A DNA stretch of 64,000 bases, from assembly GCA_026936325.1 (NCBI GenBank), contig JAPTHN010000008.1:16770259-16834258 (forward strand), given 5' to 3'. Made by a program: the position numbers and the translations under genes. Below, one piece after another: positions 45,797 to 59,480 of the stretch. The notes below the pieces were generated by a model that did not search any database, was not told the origin of the DNA, and saw only the letters and a program-made list of their open reading frames with translations. Each line of letters starts with the position of its first letter. Within the stretch, counting starts at the first letter, position 1. This stretch comes from Platynereis dumerilii. Its lineage: Eukaryota > Annelida > Polychaeta > Phyllodocida > Nereididae.

Positions 45797-47708
45797 AATA
45801 TACAATTATGGACTTTGATTGAGGTCAATATCAGGTTTTACGGACCAGACCGGTGATATTCAGCGAGGCCGAAGGCCGAGGTCAATATCACTAGGTCAGG
45901 TCCGTAAAACCAGATATTGACCGAATCTGAAGTCCACAATTGTTTTGTTCCATGATAAGTTTTTTTCTGAGGCAATGCTTTTCCAGTGAGGTCAATAACA
46001 AATGTTATATTCACTGATCAGTGAATAACACATTTGTTATTGACCTGCCTGTCATAAACCACCACGCACAGGTGAACATGACATTATGCAGGTCAATCAG
46101 GGGGCTTGTTACATAGGGGGTCATGGAACAATGAGAAATAATCAATGCCACCTCATATAAGATGGAAACCACATCAAAGACATGATTTTATTTGTACATG
46201 TATCTGCGTAATATCAGAAGAAAGTTTGACATCGTTTCTCACAAAGACTTAGTATCAAGAGTAGATACATACATGACAAGAGAAGCCCTGCATGATCCCG
46301 CGTACACCAGTTTTTCACAGCACCTCAGTCACGTGTAAGTCACACATTGCATTTTGAAGGTTTCTGGTGGACATAATAAAACACTTGTTAGTCTGATTAG
46401 GTCTAAGTATGACAAGAAAAGCAGAGGCTGTGCTGGTAAATCAACAGTGCCTACGCTAACGAAATGGGAATACAGAAATTCCGATAGATGTTGCATGAAA
46501 TTCCACAAACATGATGCGATGTGATTTGCTGCCCGGCTTGATGTGATATCCCACTAAGTATTGGCCATTGTTCCATGACCCCTATGTAACAAGCCCCCTG
46601 ATTGGCCAACAACCCACCTGCATAATGTGATGTTCACCTGTGTGCGGTGATGTGTGACAGGCAGGTCAATAACACATGTGTTATTCACTGATCAGTGAAT
46701 ATAACATGTGTTATTTTAGTAGCATGTAAAAGATTGGACGGACCTGAGAGGAAGCACCATATTATTTCTGTGCTGCTGCAGCCGCGAGCTGACAAAAAGA
46801 TTGTGTTTTTCCATTTTACTAAGAAATGCAATGAAGAGCAACGGAGGCAGATAGAAAGCTGATATTTGCGGCAAAAGATGTGTCTATTAAAGAGCTATTA
46901 GGATATAAGCTCTTGGTACTAATTATATTGTTTGTTTTATCAGAATAAAGCAATAAGTGACCCAAAAACAGCATTTTTGATTTTTCAGTGATTTTGTTGT
47001 GTTTAGAGGTCTAAAGTCTGCTATAAAGTTTCAGAAAAAAATCGAAAATAAAATCCATCATCAAGTATATAATTTTTGGAGTCCACAAGTGTGAACATTT
47101 TTTTTTGGAAGTGAAATATTTATTGACTTCTGATGAGATACATTTTAAACATGCAGTCCAAAAGTAACTCAGAGTCATGCAGCAGCACAAAATCGTTTCT
47201 TGGTTTCAGTAAAATGATTGGGGTGGCAAAAGATGCGTATAACTATACATATTAAAGTGCCAAGTGGATTTCAGCTTTTTGTATTGTTTTTGTTATTTGT
47301 TTAATCAGCAAAAAGCATTTAGAGGCCGAAAAACAGCATTTTCCCCAGTTTCAGTGACTTTGTTGTGTTGACAGATCTAAAGTCTGCTCATAAAAGAGAA
47401 AATAAATTTAAAGAAGACCCATCATCGAATATATCATTTATGGATTCAAAAAGGGTGAAATAGAAGATTTTCTAAAAAAATCTCCCTAAAAAAAAGAAGC
47501 CAAAATAAAAAATTCCAAAGTAAGAACAAAAAAAATTTCTAAAAATAATCATTCCACAAAAAAAAAATTATCATGGAACAAAACAATTGTGGACTTCAGT
47601 TTCGGTCAATATCAGGTTTTACGGACCTGACCTAGTGATATTCACCTCGGCCATCACCGGTTAGGTCCGTAAAACCTGATATTGACCTCAACCGAAGTCC
47701 ATAATTGT
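45797..47708. mobile_element. Nested-palindrome foldback element
   Basis: The outer ends TACAATTATGGACTTTGATT and its counterpart ending GAAGTCCATAATTGTA are inverted repeats, flanked by TAATA (or just TA) on both sides. Each arm (about 45,797-45,955 and 47,575-47,708) is itself a palindrome (CAATATCAGGTTTTACGGAC against its complement). A second inverted pair lies inside: 45,990-46,135 against 46,560-46,720 (GGGGCTTGTTACATAGGGG against its complement; TTCACTGATCAGTGAATA hairpins). No transposase ORF. The core at 46,190-46,400 resembles sequence at about 61,060-61,260. Confidence 0.8.
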
Positions 47709-49400
47709 ATAATATCCACTGCCTCACTTTTGATTAGGAACTTCATCAAATAGCTCATGTAAGCGTTTCAAAAAGATAAACCTGTGCAAAATACTTACAG
47801 CCTTTCACTTTGATAAAGAATAAGTGTGGAAAGTTCACTGTGAAAAATGAACTTCGTGACTAATGATAGCTGATGAAGTGTCATCTTCTCTACTTTCAAC
47901 ATGGGAAACATAGAGGCAGTTTGACTAGTCATGATCAAGAGAAGGTCATTTGACTTGTTCTTGCTGATTTTGGATTGAAAATCAGATGCATAATATCCTT
48001 TTGTTTGGCTGTCACCAACAAGAGGGATTAGTCTCCTTAAATCAAATAAACATTGAAAGTATTGGGTAAGATCATGACAAATCATCAGTATGATGACACA
48101 CAAAGTGCCATTTTCACAGTGCAACAGTACCATATTTTTCAGTATCAAAGTGAATGGCTGTAAGCTATGTCCTTGGCATTGAGCATTGCAGGGGTTGTCA
48201 ACAAGTTGTGTATACCAATAAGTGAGTTGCTGAGGTCGACACTTCTGAATAATCAATGTCCATTTGCTCCTTGGCAAAGCTTTTACATTTCTTTGCCAAG
48301 AAAGAACAATTGGGAGCAGAATGGAAAGATGCCAGGGAAATGACTCATGCCTCATGGAGTAGTGTCACATGCACTTGTCTCTGGTGGGAATATATTCAGT
48401 ACAAAAAGTGGCTCAATTTGGTTGTCCTTATAGCTATGCAGAGCTTTTCTTATCCCTAGCTATCCACAGCTATCTTTATATGACATTAACATTATTGTGC
48501 AATATAATCTCTTTACCTTGTTTAAAAAAGGGCTATGAATAGGGATATGTTTTGCCAATTTTTGCAAGAGGAATTTTTGCAGGTGCTTGCAACCTAGCTG
48601 TATTGCAAGAGGAATATGGGGGAAGGTTATGACGACTTAGTAGATCTCACTGTTTCACCAATCATTTCCTAACTTGGCATAGTCTCAACATAAAATAATC
48701 TTGCTTCCAAAACCTTTGGTACACTTCTGTGTATTTTCCTAATTAAAAAAACTAAAGTGAGTGTAATTGATTGTAAAGATGTTAAATACTTAAGGAGAGC
48801 CCTGGGCTGCTTACGAAACACGACTTTTTCACGACATGAAACATGTTTGTTTATATTTTTGAAGGAATTTATCCTTATGTATTGAGCTAAGAATGAAATT
48901 AAGCAAATTTGGTAGGAAAAATAGCTTTAATATTACTCTAGTCTTTCTTTTGACCATTATTTTATTTTGGTGACACAACTAGCTTTAAGCTCACCCAACA
49001 CTAAAATTTTACTGGACATTGTTTCGTATTTAATTTTGATAATTTGGAATCGAAGATCCATACATGTATGTTCACCTGAATAATTTGAAATAATTTGATT
49101 CTAGTAATAACATTTCTATCAGTTTTTCCGATATAGCTAGCTGGACAATCTGGGCATTGAAATTTGTATACAACAGAACTTTTGTAATCTGTACTAATAA
49201 CATCTTATCCATGCAGGATGTTTGTTTAATCATATAGATACATCTCGTACAACATGCTTACACTGAGCCCGTTCGAGTAACTTCTCAATCAATGAATTTC
49301 TCAATGACTTTTTTATATGAGTATTAATTAATAACCAAGACACTGTATCAAACTAGAAAAAAAAGGCCAGAGACTTTATTTGTCACAATTTGTTGAAGAG
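47709..49400. other. Non-coding stretch with one unassigned minus-strand ORF
   Basis: A 186-codon minus-strand ORF (47,795-48,355) is the longest open frame here but matches no family I know. Part of it (48,150-48,320) is distantly related at DNA level to 31,180-31,320 and 37,000-37,110. The rest is AT-rich and featureless. Confidence 0.4.
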
Positions 49401-49419
49401 TTATTTGAAAGATGAGACC

Positions 49420-49600
49420 TTAAAACCAACGTTTTGATTGATGTGGTGACAAAATTGTAAAACCTTTAGAATTTGAGGCAATTTACTGTAAATTTTATGT
49501 AATTTCAGAAAATGACAAATATTGATTGTGGTTTGCAACCTGATGATAATAATGGCTTAAAGTGCAAGGCTGAACCCATAAGGAACTTCAGAATTTAACG
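49420..49600 (+). repeat. Unclassified repeat R, copy 5
   Basis: Degenerate copy: TGATTGATGTGGTGACAAAA, TTGAGGCAATTTACTGTAAA, TTGCAACCTGATGATAATAA. Confidence 0.55.
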
Positions 49601-51299
49601 TAAGTGGAATGCAATCTCTTCTTTTTTTTTGTGATCTATGTATAGTAGTGCAAGGAAAACACAACACATATATATAGTACATTAGGACAAGACCCCAAGG
49701 AGCTTGTTAGCCTTGCAGAATGCAGATAAAAAGGTTACACAGCACAGCTCTAACAAAAAAAGGTGTCAGCACAAGAAACTCCACAAAGCCTATTGGCCTA
49801 CATGTACAATAGGTGTGATCTTCACGTGACTGAGGAAAAATCCAGGTGCTCAGAAAAAGTGTTATGCCCAAATCAGGTCATGCAGGTCTTCTTTTATCGC
49901 ATAAATTTGTGGAAAAGTGTGTTTTGAAAAGACTGGGTATTTACAACAAACAACAGCAAACTTTCTACATTTATGAGACACACCTAAAAGACATGTCTGT
50001 TTTATAATTGTTTCCTTTGATGTTGGATGTCAATAATTACTGTTCAAAGTACATTCTGTGACAATCACCAATATGATAATTGCACATCTTGCTGGGTCAT
50101 ATCTCAACATATATGCCTGTCTTATAATTTATTTCACAGAAACACTAGATATTTATAGATTTTGAGCAATGTATATAACAGCCAAAATTATTTGTTTTTA
50201 AATTAAAGGACGTCTCTAAGGTTCAGGGGTTGCAGCTCCAAATATGTAGAGTACTACTTTAGAAACAGGTTCCACTCATTGGTTTTGACAAAATCAGTGA
50301 ATTAACAGCCACACAGCAGCTTTTATGGATCATTATGGATATAATCCCGATTCTCCTCTTTTTCTAACAAAACTAGGTCATCAGCTCATGACGTAACAAT
50401 TGTTATGAGAGTAATGACGTCATAAAGACCAGCTGGCAGCACTCTGATGGCGCGAAAGAAATACAAGTGTGAGCGCTGGACCATAACAAGCGAAGCCTGC
50501 TCTTAGTGCTCTGGCCTGGCATCATTTGGCCTTCAGTGTAATTTGTAGGCCTTACTTTAATCACTAAAGTGAGCACTGTTAAAGTATAGGCCTAAAGTTA
50601 AGAAATTTGACAGATTCCGCCTCATTTTTAGATTGCCATGGAATACTCTTTTTATGCCTATTTCACCAAAACAGGACAATAAATAAGAAATATATTATTA
50701 ATTACTGAAAGGGGATGAGGCTTAAAAACAAATCATGATAGTGTTTTGTTGTGAAATACTTGATAATACACAAAACTATGAAAATGTTGTAGGCCTACAT
50801 GTACTTATTCATTTAGTGCAGTACTAGTACAAAAAAATACTTTAATAAACAAACCATTAAACATGATCTGTAGAAAATTGTAATATTAGGGTCATTCCAC
50901 AGTAACTGAGACAAAACTGTCTCTGGCGTTACTGTAAAAGTTAAGAAACACCAGTGAGTCTTAAAAATTCAATTTTCTTCAGTAATATTTCCTTTTCCGA
51001 TAATTTTCATGATAAATTAAATTATTTTTACACGTGATTCATTTCATTCAAAACAGGCAACAAGTAAACATAACAATATTAAAGTAACATAATCTATAAA
51101 AGTTCTGATGATTATGAAACAGTGCGCAATTAATCTAGAAGCAAACATGTTATTATTATTTTTTATTACTATTACAGTATTATGTTATAGGCCTATCAAC
51201 AATCTAACATAGACATGAATTTGGCAGCTTTCAGTTTTGTCTGCCTTTTTGCCGTTCAGCTGATTATCTATCAATCTTATTTATCGATTTAATGTATAT

Positions 51300-51405
51300 A
51301 GCTATCTATCTATCTATCTATTTATCTATCTATTAGGCCTATATTGTTTTATCTATTTTATCTTTCCATTCTACATGTCTCTCTCTCTCTCTATATATAT
51401 ATATC
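51300..51405 (+). repeat. Microsatellites TATC, CT and TA
   Basis: Short runs of CTAT/TATC, then CTCTCTCTCTCT and TATATATATA, at the end of the first tandem unit. Confidence 0.8.
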
Positions 51406-52377
51406 CGTCTATTTTTTTTTAACAGTTACATAACTGCCATTCATGCAAACATTGGATATGAAAAAACAGAAAGTTATGGTTACACTATAACTGAGTCCCA
51501 CAAAAACTTTTTTAAGTGCCTTCATTGCTATGCCATTTACATATTATTCTTAAATTCAAATTTTGGATCCTTTGCACGGAATTATCCTAGTGGACAGTAC
51601 TTAATTGCCTATAGGACTATAAAGTAGATTAGGCAATCACACATGGTTGTTACGTAACCATTGCTCCGCCCTCCCTATGAAGTCCAGGGAGGAATGTGAT
51701 GACTCAGCAGTTTTAATGCTCACAATCTTGATACAAATGTGGAGTGGCACATTTTAAAAGTAGGTCTATTAACTTTTATAACTTACCTATCATTAGATTC
51801 ATTAATCACAAATAGATCAAATAATATTCGCGCAAAGAAACGGCCGCAGGCCGTTTCGCAAAGCGAAACTTAGCCCAAGAGAGGTTTCAAAATTCTGTGC
51901 AGTGATGGTCTCAACATCAATGGTCGACAGCAGGAAATTAGGTCAAGTGGAACCAGCTTCTTATCAATGATTTAGTTTCGAATTTAACAAAACATGACAT
52001 ATTCGTATTCAAAAGTGTCTTAAAAATTCAATATTCTCCAGTAATATTCCTTGTATCTATAATTTTTATTGAATAGTTAATTATAAGCCTTGAAAAGCTA
52101 AATTATATTATTAACATGTGATTCATTTCATTTTAAAACAGACAACAAGAAAACATAACAAAATTAAAGTTACATAATTTTTGTCAACTGATGATTATGT
52201 AACAGTGAGCAATTAATCTACATGCAGATCATGTTATTGTTTTTGTTATCACTATTATGTAATATCAACAATCTAGCTTAGACTTAAATTTGGCAGCTTT
52301 CAGTGTTGTCTTCCTTTTTACTATTTAGCTGATTATCTATCAATTTTATTTATCCTCAATCCTATTTATTTGCTATC

Positions 52378-52436
52378 CTATGTATGTATGTATGTATGTA
52401 TGTATGTATGTGTCTATCTATCTGTCTATCTATATA
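52378..52436 (+). repeat. Microsatellites TATG and TATC
   Basis: About nine TATG units followed by CTAT/CTGT units; the equivalent position in the previous tandem unit holds the TATC run. Confidence 0.8.
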
Positions 52437-52620
52437 TTCTTCTTTTTTTAATATATTTTATCTTTCTAATAGTTTCTAGTATAGTAAATTTCTGTCTATC
52501 TTTTAATATATCCGTTTTTCTATTTCTCTGAAACAGTAACATAACTGCGCGAATTTCATGGCTGTGCCATTTACATATTAGTTAACTGCATTAACCACCG
52601 GTCTCAAATTTAAATAGGCC

Positions 52621-55600
52621 TACTGCCACAGAACTCTCTCTCACCAGAGATATTGGATAATCATTGAATCTTATAGGCTTCCGTAACCGCCTCCTTGAGA
52701 GATCCACAAATAAATGTGTACAAATCCTATTTAGTGGGGCAAAGTATGCATTGCTGCATATCTTATGCAGGTCCAATTGCGTTTCTCAATGGCCTGGGCA
52801 GTAACTTTTACAGTGGGCATGCAGTAGATTATCCGCAGGTAGATCTTCTCAATATACATCTATGAACTGTAGATCAGTACTACATTTATAGCCCTACATA
52901 CATGGAAGATAGATTGTTGACCATGCTGATATGCTATCTGCCATAATTCAAGTCAGGCCATTGCTTTGAACATATTATTTAGGGCCAAACCAGGTAGGCC
53001 CACTTTGCAGGTCACCTAGAGGCAATTAGACTAGGTGCGCGATATAAGGTACATGCGCGATATAGTACAATTACCCTAATCATGCATACATGTAGATTTA
53101 TGCTAGTCATTGTGTGACAGAGAGTCTTATCTGCTTCAAGCTCAATCGTGGTTGCGTCATGCAAGATCTATTTATAGATTGAACTGCATACCCAGTCTGT
53201 GACGTCATGCCTGCTTGACTGATTTGGCCTCGTTTTGGGAGGCAGTTCAGCACGAAGAAATCATGCCCCTGAGACACTCTGTATTACAGTATAGGGGGTG
53301 AGGCAAACTCTGAAAACCACCTCCAGAGTTTCATATCAGCCCATTCTGCCAGGCCACCGCAAAAAAGAGCAATGCTTTCCTGACAATAGGCCTCCTTTAA
53401 GTAGTGATGTGAAGAAATCTCCCCAAAACAATAATTAATTATTCAATTTCAAGACGGCCAAAAAAGTAAGGCAGTAACTATATTTTTTACAATAAAAGAA
53501 TTATTTCTTTATTGTGAAAAACCTCGACACTAATGCTTGCTTTCTATAATGAAGGAGAAACTATACAGACAGTGCACCAAACAGAATCTTGTTCTTGTGA
53601 GAGATGTAAGCCAGTGATTCTTCTGATGTAAAGCAGTCAGTGAGGACTGTCCTCTCTAATTGGCAATAGAACGCAGATAAGACGCTTATGTGCAACTCAA
53701 TTAGAAGCTTGATATACAGTACAACCCAAAATAAAGTATGATTACCCCAGCAGGAAGGAAGAATCAGCCACTACTTTACCCTTTCACACCTTTTGACTAC
53801 CGCTGAATCACTTCCTACTTTTACCTACTTGAAACTACCTTTTAAAATTGCATTAAAATCACATTTAAACAAAACCAATTTAAACTCAATCACCCCAATT
53901 GTGTTTTGTTTACTTGATATTTTGCACCTCTGCTAATTGCAGTTACATTGGTAGCTGTCTAAATGGAGTTGTAAGGAGATTATGGGTGGAAAGGAGAAAA
54001 GAGGGTGAAATAGGTAAGCAGAGGACTTCAGACAGAAAATTTTCTTACTTTATTTTGAGTTGTACTGTACAGCATTCTAGAGCAAATTTCCTTTATTTTA
54101 TATCATTATTCTGGATATAGTAATCGTTGCAAAGACTGATGGAGAAGATGTGAAATGGTTGCATGCATCAAAATGTTGATGAATAAATTTTCTTTAAAAT
54201 AACAACAATAATTGTTTTTAACTCATGGGAAGGGTTTTATAGAAACTCTTTATTCTACCATAAACTCTGATGATACAAGCATGCAGCTGATACAAATGTG
54301 CTTACTCATAGTGTACTGAACTAGGTCCAGGCAGCAAAGGCACAAATGGGGCTGATTTCACCAACAAAGTTCATAAGAGTTATATCTGGTCTTAACTCAT
54401 TTAAACCTGGTTCTACTGAGTCCCTTTGTATAATAGTGCAGAAAAATCAAGGGAATATATTCACACAATTTTACATTTTGGGAAGCTGATTTTCTGAATT
54501 CCAAGAAACTACAATTTAAAAACTATTTCCAAAGCGAGAAAATTTAATTTGCTATTAAAAAAATGTCCAGGAAATTCTGACAAGCTGGGATTGTGTTTGC
54601 AGCAGTTGAGCTATTAAAATACTATGACAATTTTCACCAAAATTATTTTCCTTGGTCTTGCTCTGCTTTAAACCGATTTGGCTTAGCCAGACCAGACTTA
54701 ATTTAGACCTGGCTCTTCTCTTAAGTCCATGTTGCATGGTGAAATCGGCCCGAACGTTCCAATAAAATGCCTATTATTCTATCCTGTAACTTCTGTTTTC
54801 TCTATCACAGCGGATACCAATGAGCTTACTCCTCATGGTCTGAGCATCACAGTTATATGCGTGGGTTTGCAGGAAATTGCTTTTCTGGAGACAATGGATA
54901 GATTTAAGAGTATTATCACAGGAACTGCTGTAAATAACCCAGCTTTATTTTCATGAAGCCAAGACTTCCACTAGTGCATGAGTTTAAACAATAATTAACT
55001 ATATCAGCAAGCTATACTGTAGAGCACATGGTCAGTTTGAACTATTAGTGTCCATGTCCTTGTGGAAAACATAGGCCTAAATAGCTGAAAATGAAGGATC
55101 AGTAGACAATACTGATATTGCTGAAATTTTGAGCATGAAAACAGTGATATTTTATGTTGAAGTTTGTGGTGTTTCAAAATGATAAACGATTGGAGGAATA
55201 ACGCAAATGTGAAATTTGTCTTCTCAAATCACTGTATCATGAGTAAAATACATTTGCATCTGAATTCAGGCATGGCTGTATGAATAATTTTGGCTGCAAC
55301 TGTACCTGTTACATTAAAGTGCATGACCTACAGAATCTATTGCATGAATGATATAATACATAATTTTTTAATTAATTTTGTCAAGCACGATTCTTTAAAC
55401 AGAATAATCGAAAGATATGGATATTTCATCCCACAAGAACCCCCTTGATCTACCATGTTTGTTTGGAAATCCTTAGCATTCCTATATTATTTTCCTGAAT
55501 TTCCTTTCATCCTGGTGTCACAGAGCTGCTTTGTACTAAAGTAACTGAAACAAATGCTCATATCTAAAATCCTTGATGATAGTTGGGAAACTATTTTTTT

Positions 55601-56252
55601 CTATTTTGTCATGTCTTACTATCCACTGGTCTTCATACGTATGTATTGAGCAAAAATGTAACAATGCAGCCTCTTTTATTTATCTGGACTGTACATATTC
55701 TCGTCAGAGACACAGTTATTCGGACTACATGAGTCTATGAGTCTTGGGCCTCTGCTTGAATCATCCCAATTTTCCCCTGCGATTACTTTATATAATATAA
55801 CCCGGCTTTATTTTCATGAAGCCAAGACTTCCACTAGTGCATGAGTTTAAACATAGTCATTAACTACATCAGAAATATGGTGTGTTCATGTCCCATTACT
55901 GCAAGGCAAAAGTTCCAAGGGGAGACATGAAACAAGTCACTATTACTGTTACTTTCATAAGGGTGTATTCCATTGTTGTCTTTTTTCAATTTATCTCAAT
56001 GACAATGACCATAACAATGAAAATTTTTATTTTTTAATTTTTATGTCGGTTTTAGGTACAAAATGCATTAGTTCATGACTAGTGTCACAGACAGTAGTAT
56101 AACTGAAAGACAATTGAAAAATAAAAACATAATCTCACTAATGCTTTATTAAAAAGATCTGCTAACAAAAATGCAAGTTCTCTCCATGGGTAGATTACCA
56201 CATATTACATGTAGTTTGTTTTGAACGACAATTTTCATATATTCATGTTCAG
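52621..56252. other. Intergenic sequence without recognisable genes
   Basis: Short ORFs (53,899; 54,729) carry no motif I know. Two direct repeats of about 75 bases (54,937-55,012 and 55,797-55,873, TTTATTTTCATGAAGCCAAG) are the only clear internal structure. A 17-base hairpin lies around 53,485-53,521 (ACAATAAAAGAATTATTTC). Confidence 0.5.
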
Positions 56253-56256
56253 TTAA

Positions 56257-57887
56257 GGCCTATCTCAAAAATAATGAAGCCACACAGCTGGTTTTCACTG
56301 AGGGTCACAAATTTTGATAACAGCTGTATGAAACAACTTCATATTACAGTCTTGCCTTAAATACATTCTTATGCCAAAATCCTGAAAATTTCATGGCAAT
56401 TCGTCAAAAGGTTATTGAGATAGAGATGAAATTATATCAGAAAACATGCATTTTTTCACTTATTGTGACATGAACTTTTTCACCTGATGAATTCTTTCAG
56501 TTTTAGTTTGACATGTTCAATTGCTATTTCCTTTTACTTTTTGGAATCTCCACATCCCCAGGCTTCATAAATCCATTGAAACAAGCACTTCCATCCACTT
56601 GTTTTGACATGATTGAGTTATTTGGGTTCAAAGGTTGACTTTGTAAAATTGAGTCAAATTTGAATGTTCCTGATCAGAAATGCTCTAGTTTCCCTTTAGT
56701 GTATTTCAGTTGAATCTTTTTGCCATTGAGATCTAGTATTACATCTACTTAGTTGTTTTGAAGCTTTTTATGATTCTGGAAAATCTAGTTCATGGAAAAA
56801 TTCCAATGAATAGCTGCAAAGGTGAATGTGTCGCGCGCGTAACGCCGAGATGACTTTCAAGTGTTAAGAGCTATGAAAGCTCTGTTTTTAATCTGGATTG
56901 GCTCAAGTAAATCTATGAAGCTTAATTAATCCATTGACTAACCCAAGTTTTTGACTGGTTTCTGGTGATTAAATTCAAAAGTTATGTTCGTCGCACTCGT
57001 AACGCTCTGAAAAATTTTGATCGTATTAAATTTTTTTTTCTGACAAACAGTGAAGCGATCATTCTAATATTACTTGGAGTGAAAATTAACAATTAATTTC
57101 AATAGTTGGAGTACGTTTCATTGAATAATTACAAAAATTTTAACATTTATGGAGCATTCTTTAAAATTTGGGGCCAAATTGTCTAAAAAGGCAATAAACA
57201 GTAACAAAATATTTTTTATTTTGTAAATGGTTGTATTTTACCCCCAGTTATGATTGATAATTAATATAAAATTGATTTGAGTCAAAACCAGAACATTTTC
57301 TGAAGATTCACATCACACCAGTACTTAAAATCAGCTTTTTATGTCGAAAAAGGGCCCAAAAATCACACTTCTATCTTCATTTGCTGAGCAGACATTCACT
57401 TCGGTGGCACTTATTTGGTATCAATTTGAAGCCCACATATAGACGCATAACATAGGGCAGTTAAAATCATTTTAAATGAAAAAATATGCTTCTGGGGTTA
57501 ATATATGTGAGTTTTGAAAATAAATTTCTGAAAAATTTCAAAAAATTTGGTGTTTCTCAAAATATATTAGGTGTATTTGAATGACAATCGTCCAGGAGAC
57601 TTTTAAAAATGTGCCAGATGTTGTCAAATAAAGAAAACGGATTTAAGTTCATGACAAATTACCATTCAGCCCAGTTATGTTCCACTGCCATGAAAAACAA
57701 ACTTTTAAAAATTCTGTAATATTCAGCTGTTATCAATTATTTCCACTCATCAAAGCACCATGGCCAATATAGTTTCTGGAACTTAAATATGTTCTTTACA
57801 ATATGCTTAGGTCACTTCATACAATAATACATTTTAAAATTTTGATGGTCATGTCACACTTTGGCTTCGTTATTTTTGAGATAGGCC
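56257..57887. mobile_element. Non-autonomous DNA element with TTAA target duplication
   Basis: The inverted ends GGCCTATCTCAAAAATAATG and its counterpart (CGTTATTTTTGAGATAGGCC) are flanked by TTAA at 56,253-56,256 and 57,888-57,891. About 1.63 kb, no transposase ORF. TTAA targets are used by piggyBac and Kolobok elements; which one cannot be told from the ends. Confidence 0.7.
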
Positions 57888-57981
57888 TTAAGGCATTTTT
57901 AAAGGACTTTCTACTGGGAGACCAACACAATTTCGTAGCGTCTTGATTCTTGACATTTATAGATCAGCAGCTGCAGATGTA

Positions 57982-58124
57982 CAGTGCGTATTTAGGGGGG
58001 GGGAAATTGGGTCATGGCCACCAGGCAAAAAATTAATATAGAAGAGATAGGAAAAGCCGCGTGGCACCCCATATTCACCCCATGTATTCCCCCCCCCTTC
58101 CGGCCATTTCTAGATACGCCCTTG
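57982..58124. mobile_element. 143-bp MITE (GCGTAT ends)
   Basis: The ends CAGTGCGTATTTAGGG and CTAGATACGCCCTTG are imperfect inverted repeats. The flanks CAGATGTA and TATATGTA are a possible degenerate 8-base duplication. The right half recurs at 61,829-61,877. Confidence 0.6.
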
Positions 58125-59480
58125 TATATGTACATTCATTACAATATATTTATTTTATGGTTTGCTTGCCAATGGATTTTTTAAAAACTGTTGGGCCAGT
58201 TGCTTATTTAGGAGTTGCGCTGATTGCCACGAGGAACAGTCTTGACAAATGATTTTTAATCAGAAATTAGAAAGATAATATAAGCAGAAGTAAATATTTA
58301 GAGTTATTGAAGAATATTTATGATATGAGAAGCAAACGCCTTGGTTTCAAATGGGCTCAAGAACTACAAATTAAGATCAAATTGATGAGAGTCTCTGGAA
58401 AATATTGGTCTCCCAGTGATGCAAATTGGGTTATGACAGGGAGACCAAATCTGACCACTGGGAGACTATTTTGGTCTCCCAGGTACTATGTTAAGTGTTC
58501 AGTCATCAGTTATAAATATGCAGTTTACATTCAATCGCTACAGCTTATAAATGTCATAAATTTCCATTCTTCATAAAATGACAAGCAAATAAATGTTCTG
58601 ATTAAATTTGAAGGCATTGAAACGAATTAAGCCAATATGTCATTGCTTTCCCAAATTGTTACATGTCATGCATATAGCCAATTTTGCCCATGTAGCAAGC
58701 TTTGAGTAGAATTTGTCAACAATTGGAAAATGAAATATTTCTAATGAATGTCTTGGCCAGCTTGAATTGGATAGCTGCATCCAGCCCAAAGATGCATTGT
58801 AAATGCCATTTACAGCTGCTGTTTGCATGGACAAACATGATATGACCAATATACATCAGAAGTCACAAGGCATTCAGGGATATGATGTTGACAAACCAAT
58901 GTACACATCACTCATGTCATGAAGGGTGTCTGTGCATAGAACTCATATATATAAGATTCATATTTCATGCCAAATACTTTGAACTATCAGGATATTTGAG
59001 ATCAATTACAGCTGTTAATGTGCAAATATAAGGAGAAATTGCCAATTTACCTTTGTGATTCCTTCTGGTATTATTCACGGAAACCCCTTTAGATATATCT
59101 AAGATCACATTCTTAGATATTTTAGAAGGATACACACAGTGCCTTTTGTTAGAGGAAGACTCTTTAAACAAATTGATCAATCAATATTCAGCTTCTAAAG
59201 AGCATTCCTCAGCAAAGCAATTCTTACAGACTCTAACAAGAATGCACGGTCCCTTTCTTGGTGCAGCTGCTCATAAAATTAGACCATCGATCAGAGGGTA
59301 AAACAAACATTGAATGGAGTGTTGGCCGACTTTGCAGAACGAAGTTGCATAAAAGAACGAGTGCAAGAGGACCAAACACTGCTGGAGTGGATTTTTGGGG
59401 AAAGAGGTTCCGTGATTTATGTGTGAAAGCATCAATGCTTCCCTGGTTTCCAAAACTTTATGTTTGAACCAAATTTAAAT
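58077..59480 (+). repeat. Segmental duplication S, copy 1
   Basis: Colinear with 61,829-64,000 once the 870-base foldback insertion there is set aside. It includes a local inverted motif (TTGGTCTCCCAGT and ACTGGGAGACCAA) present in both copies. Short ORFs are not conserved as proteins. Confidence 0.85.

Larger units (their letters stand above)
50940..52620 (+). repeat. Diverged tandem duplication of about 1.07 kb
   Basis: 50,985-51,560 and 52,055-52,590 share GTGATTCATTTCATT, TTTGGCAGCTTTCAGT, AGCTGATTATCTATCAAT and TGCCATTTACATATTA in the same order. No coding content. Confidence 0.7.

Noticed and set aside
47795-48355. 186-codon minus-strand ORF as a gene
   Set aside because: No recognisable motif, no supported start, and part of it is distantly related to repeat blocks near 31.2 and 37.0 kb. 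I mention it only inside a non-coding entry.
51840-51870. Palindrome AAACGGCCGCAGGCCGTTT as a regulatory site
   Set aside because: More likely a fragment of a palindromic repeat; no other element parts around it.
59258-59467. 69-codon ORF as an exon
   Set aside because: The second copy of the segmental duplication (63,880-64,000) does not preserve the reading frame as far as it can be followed.
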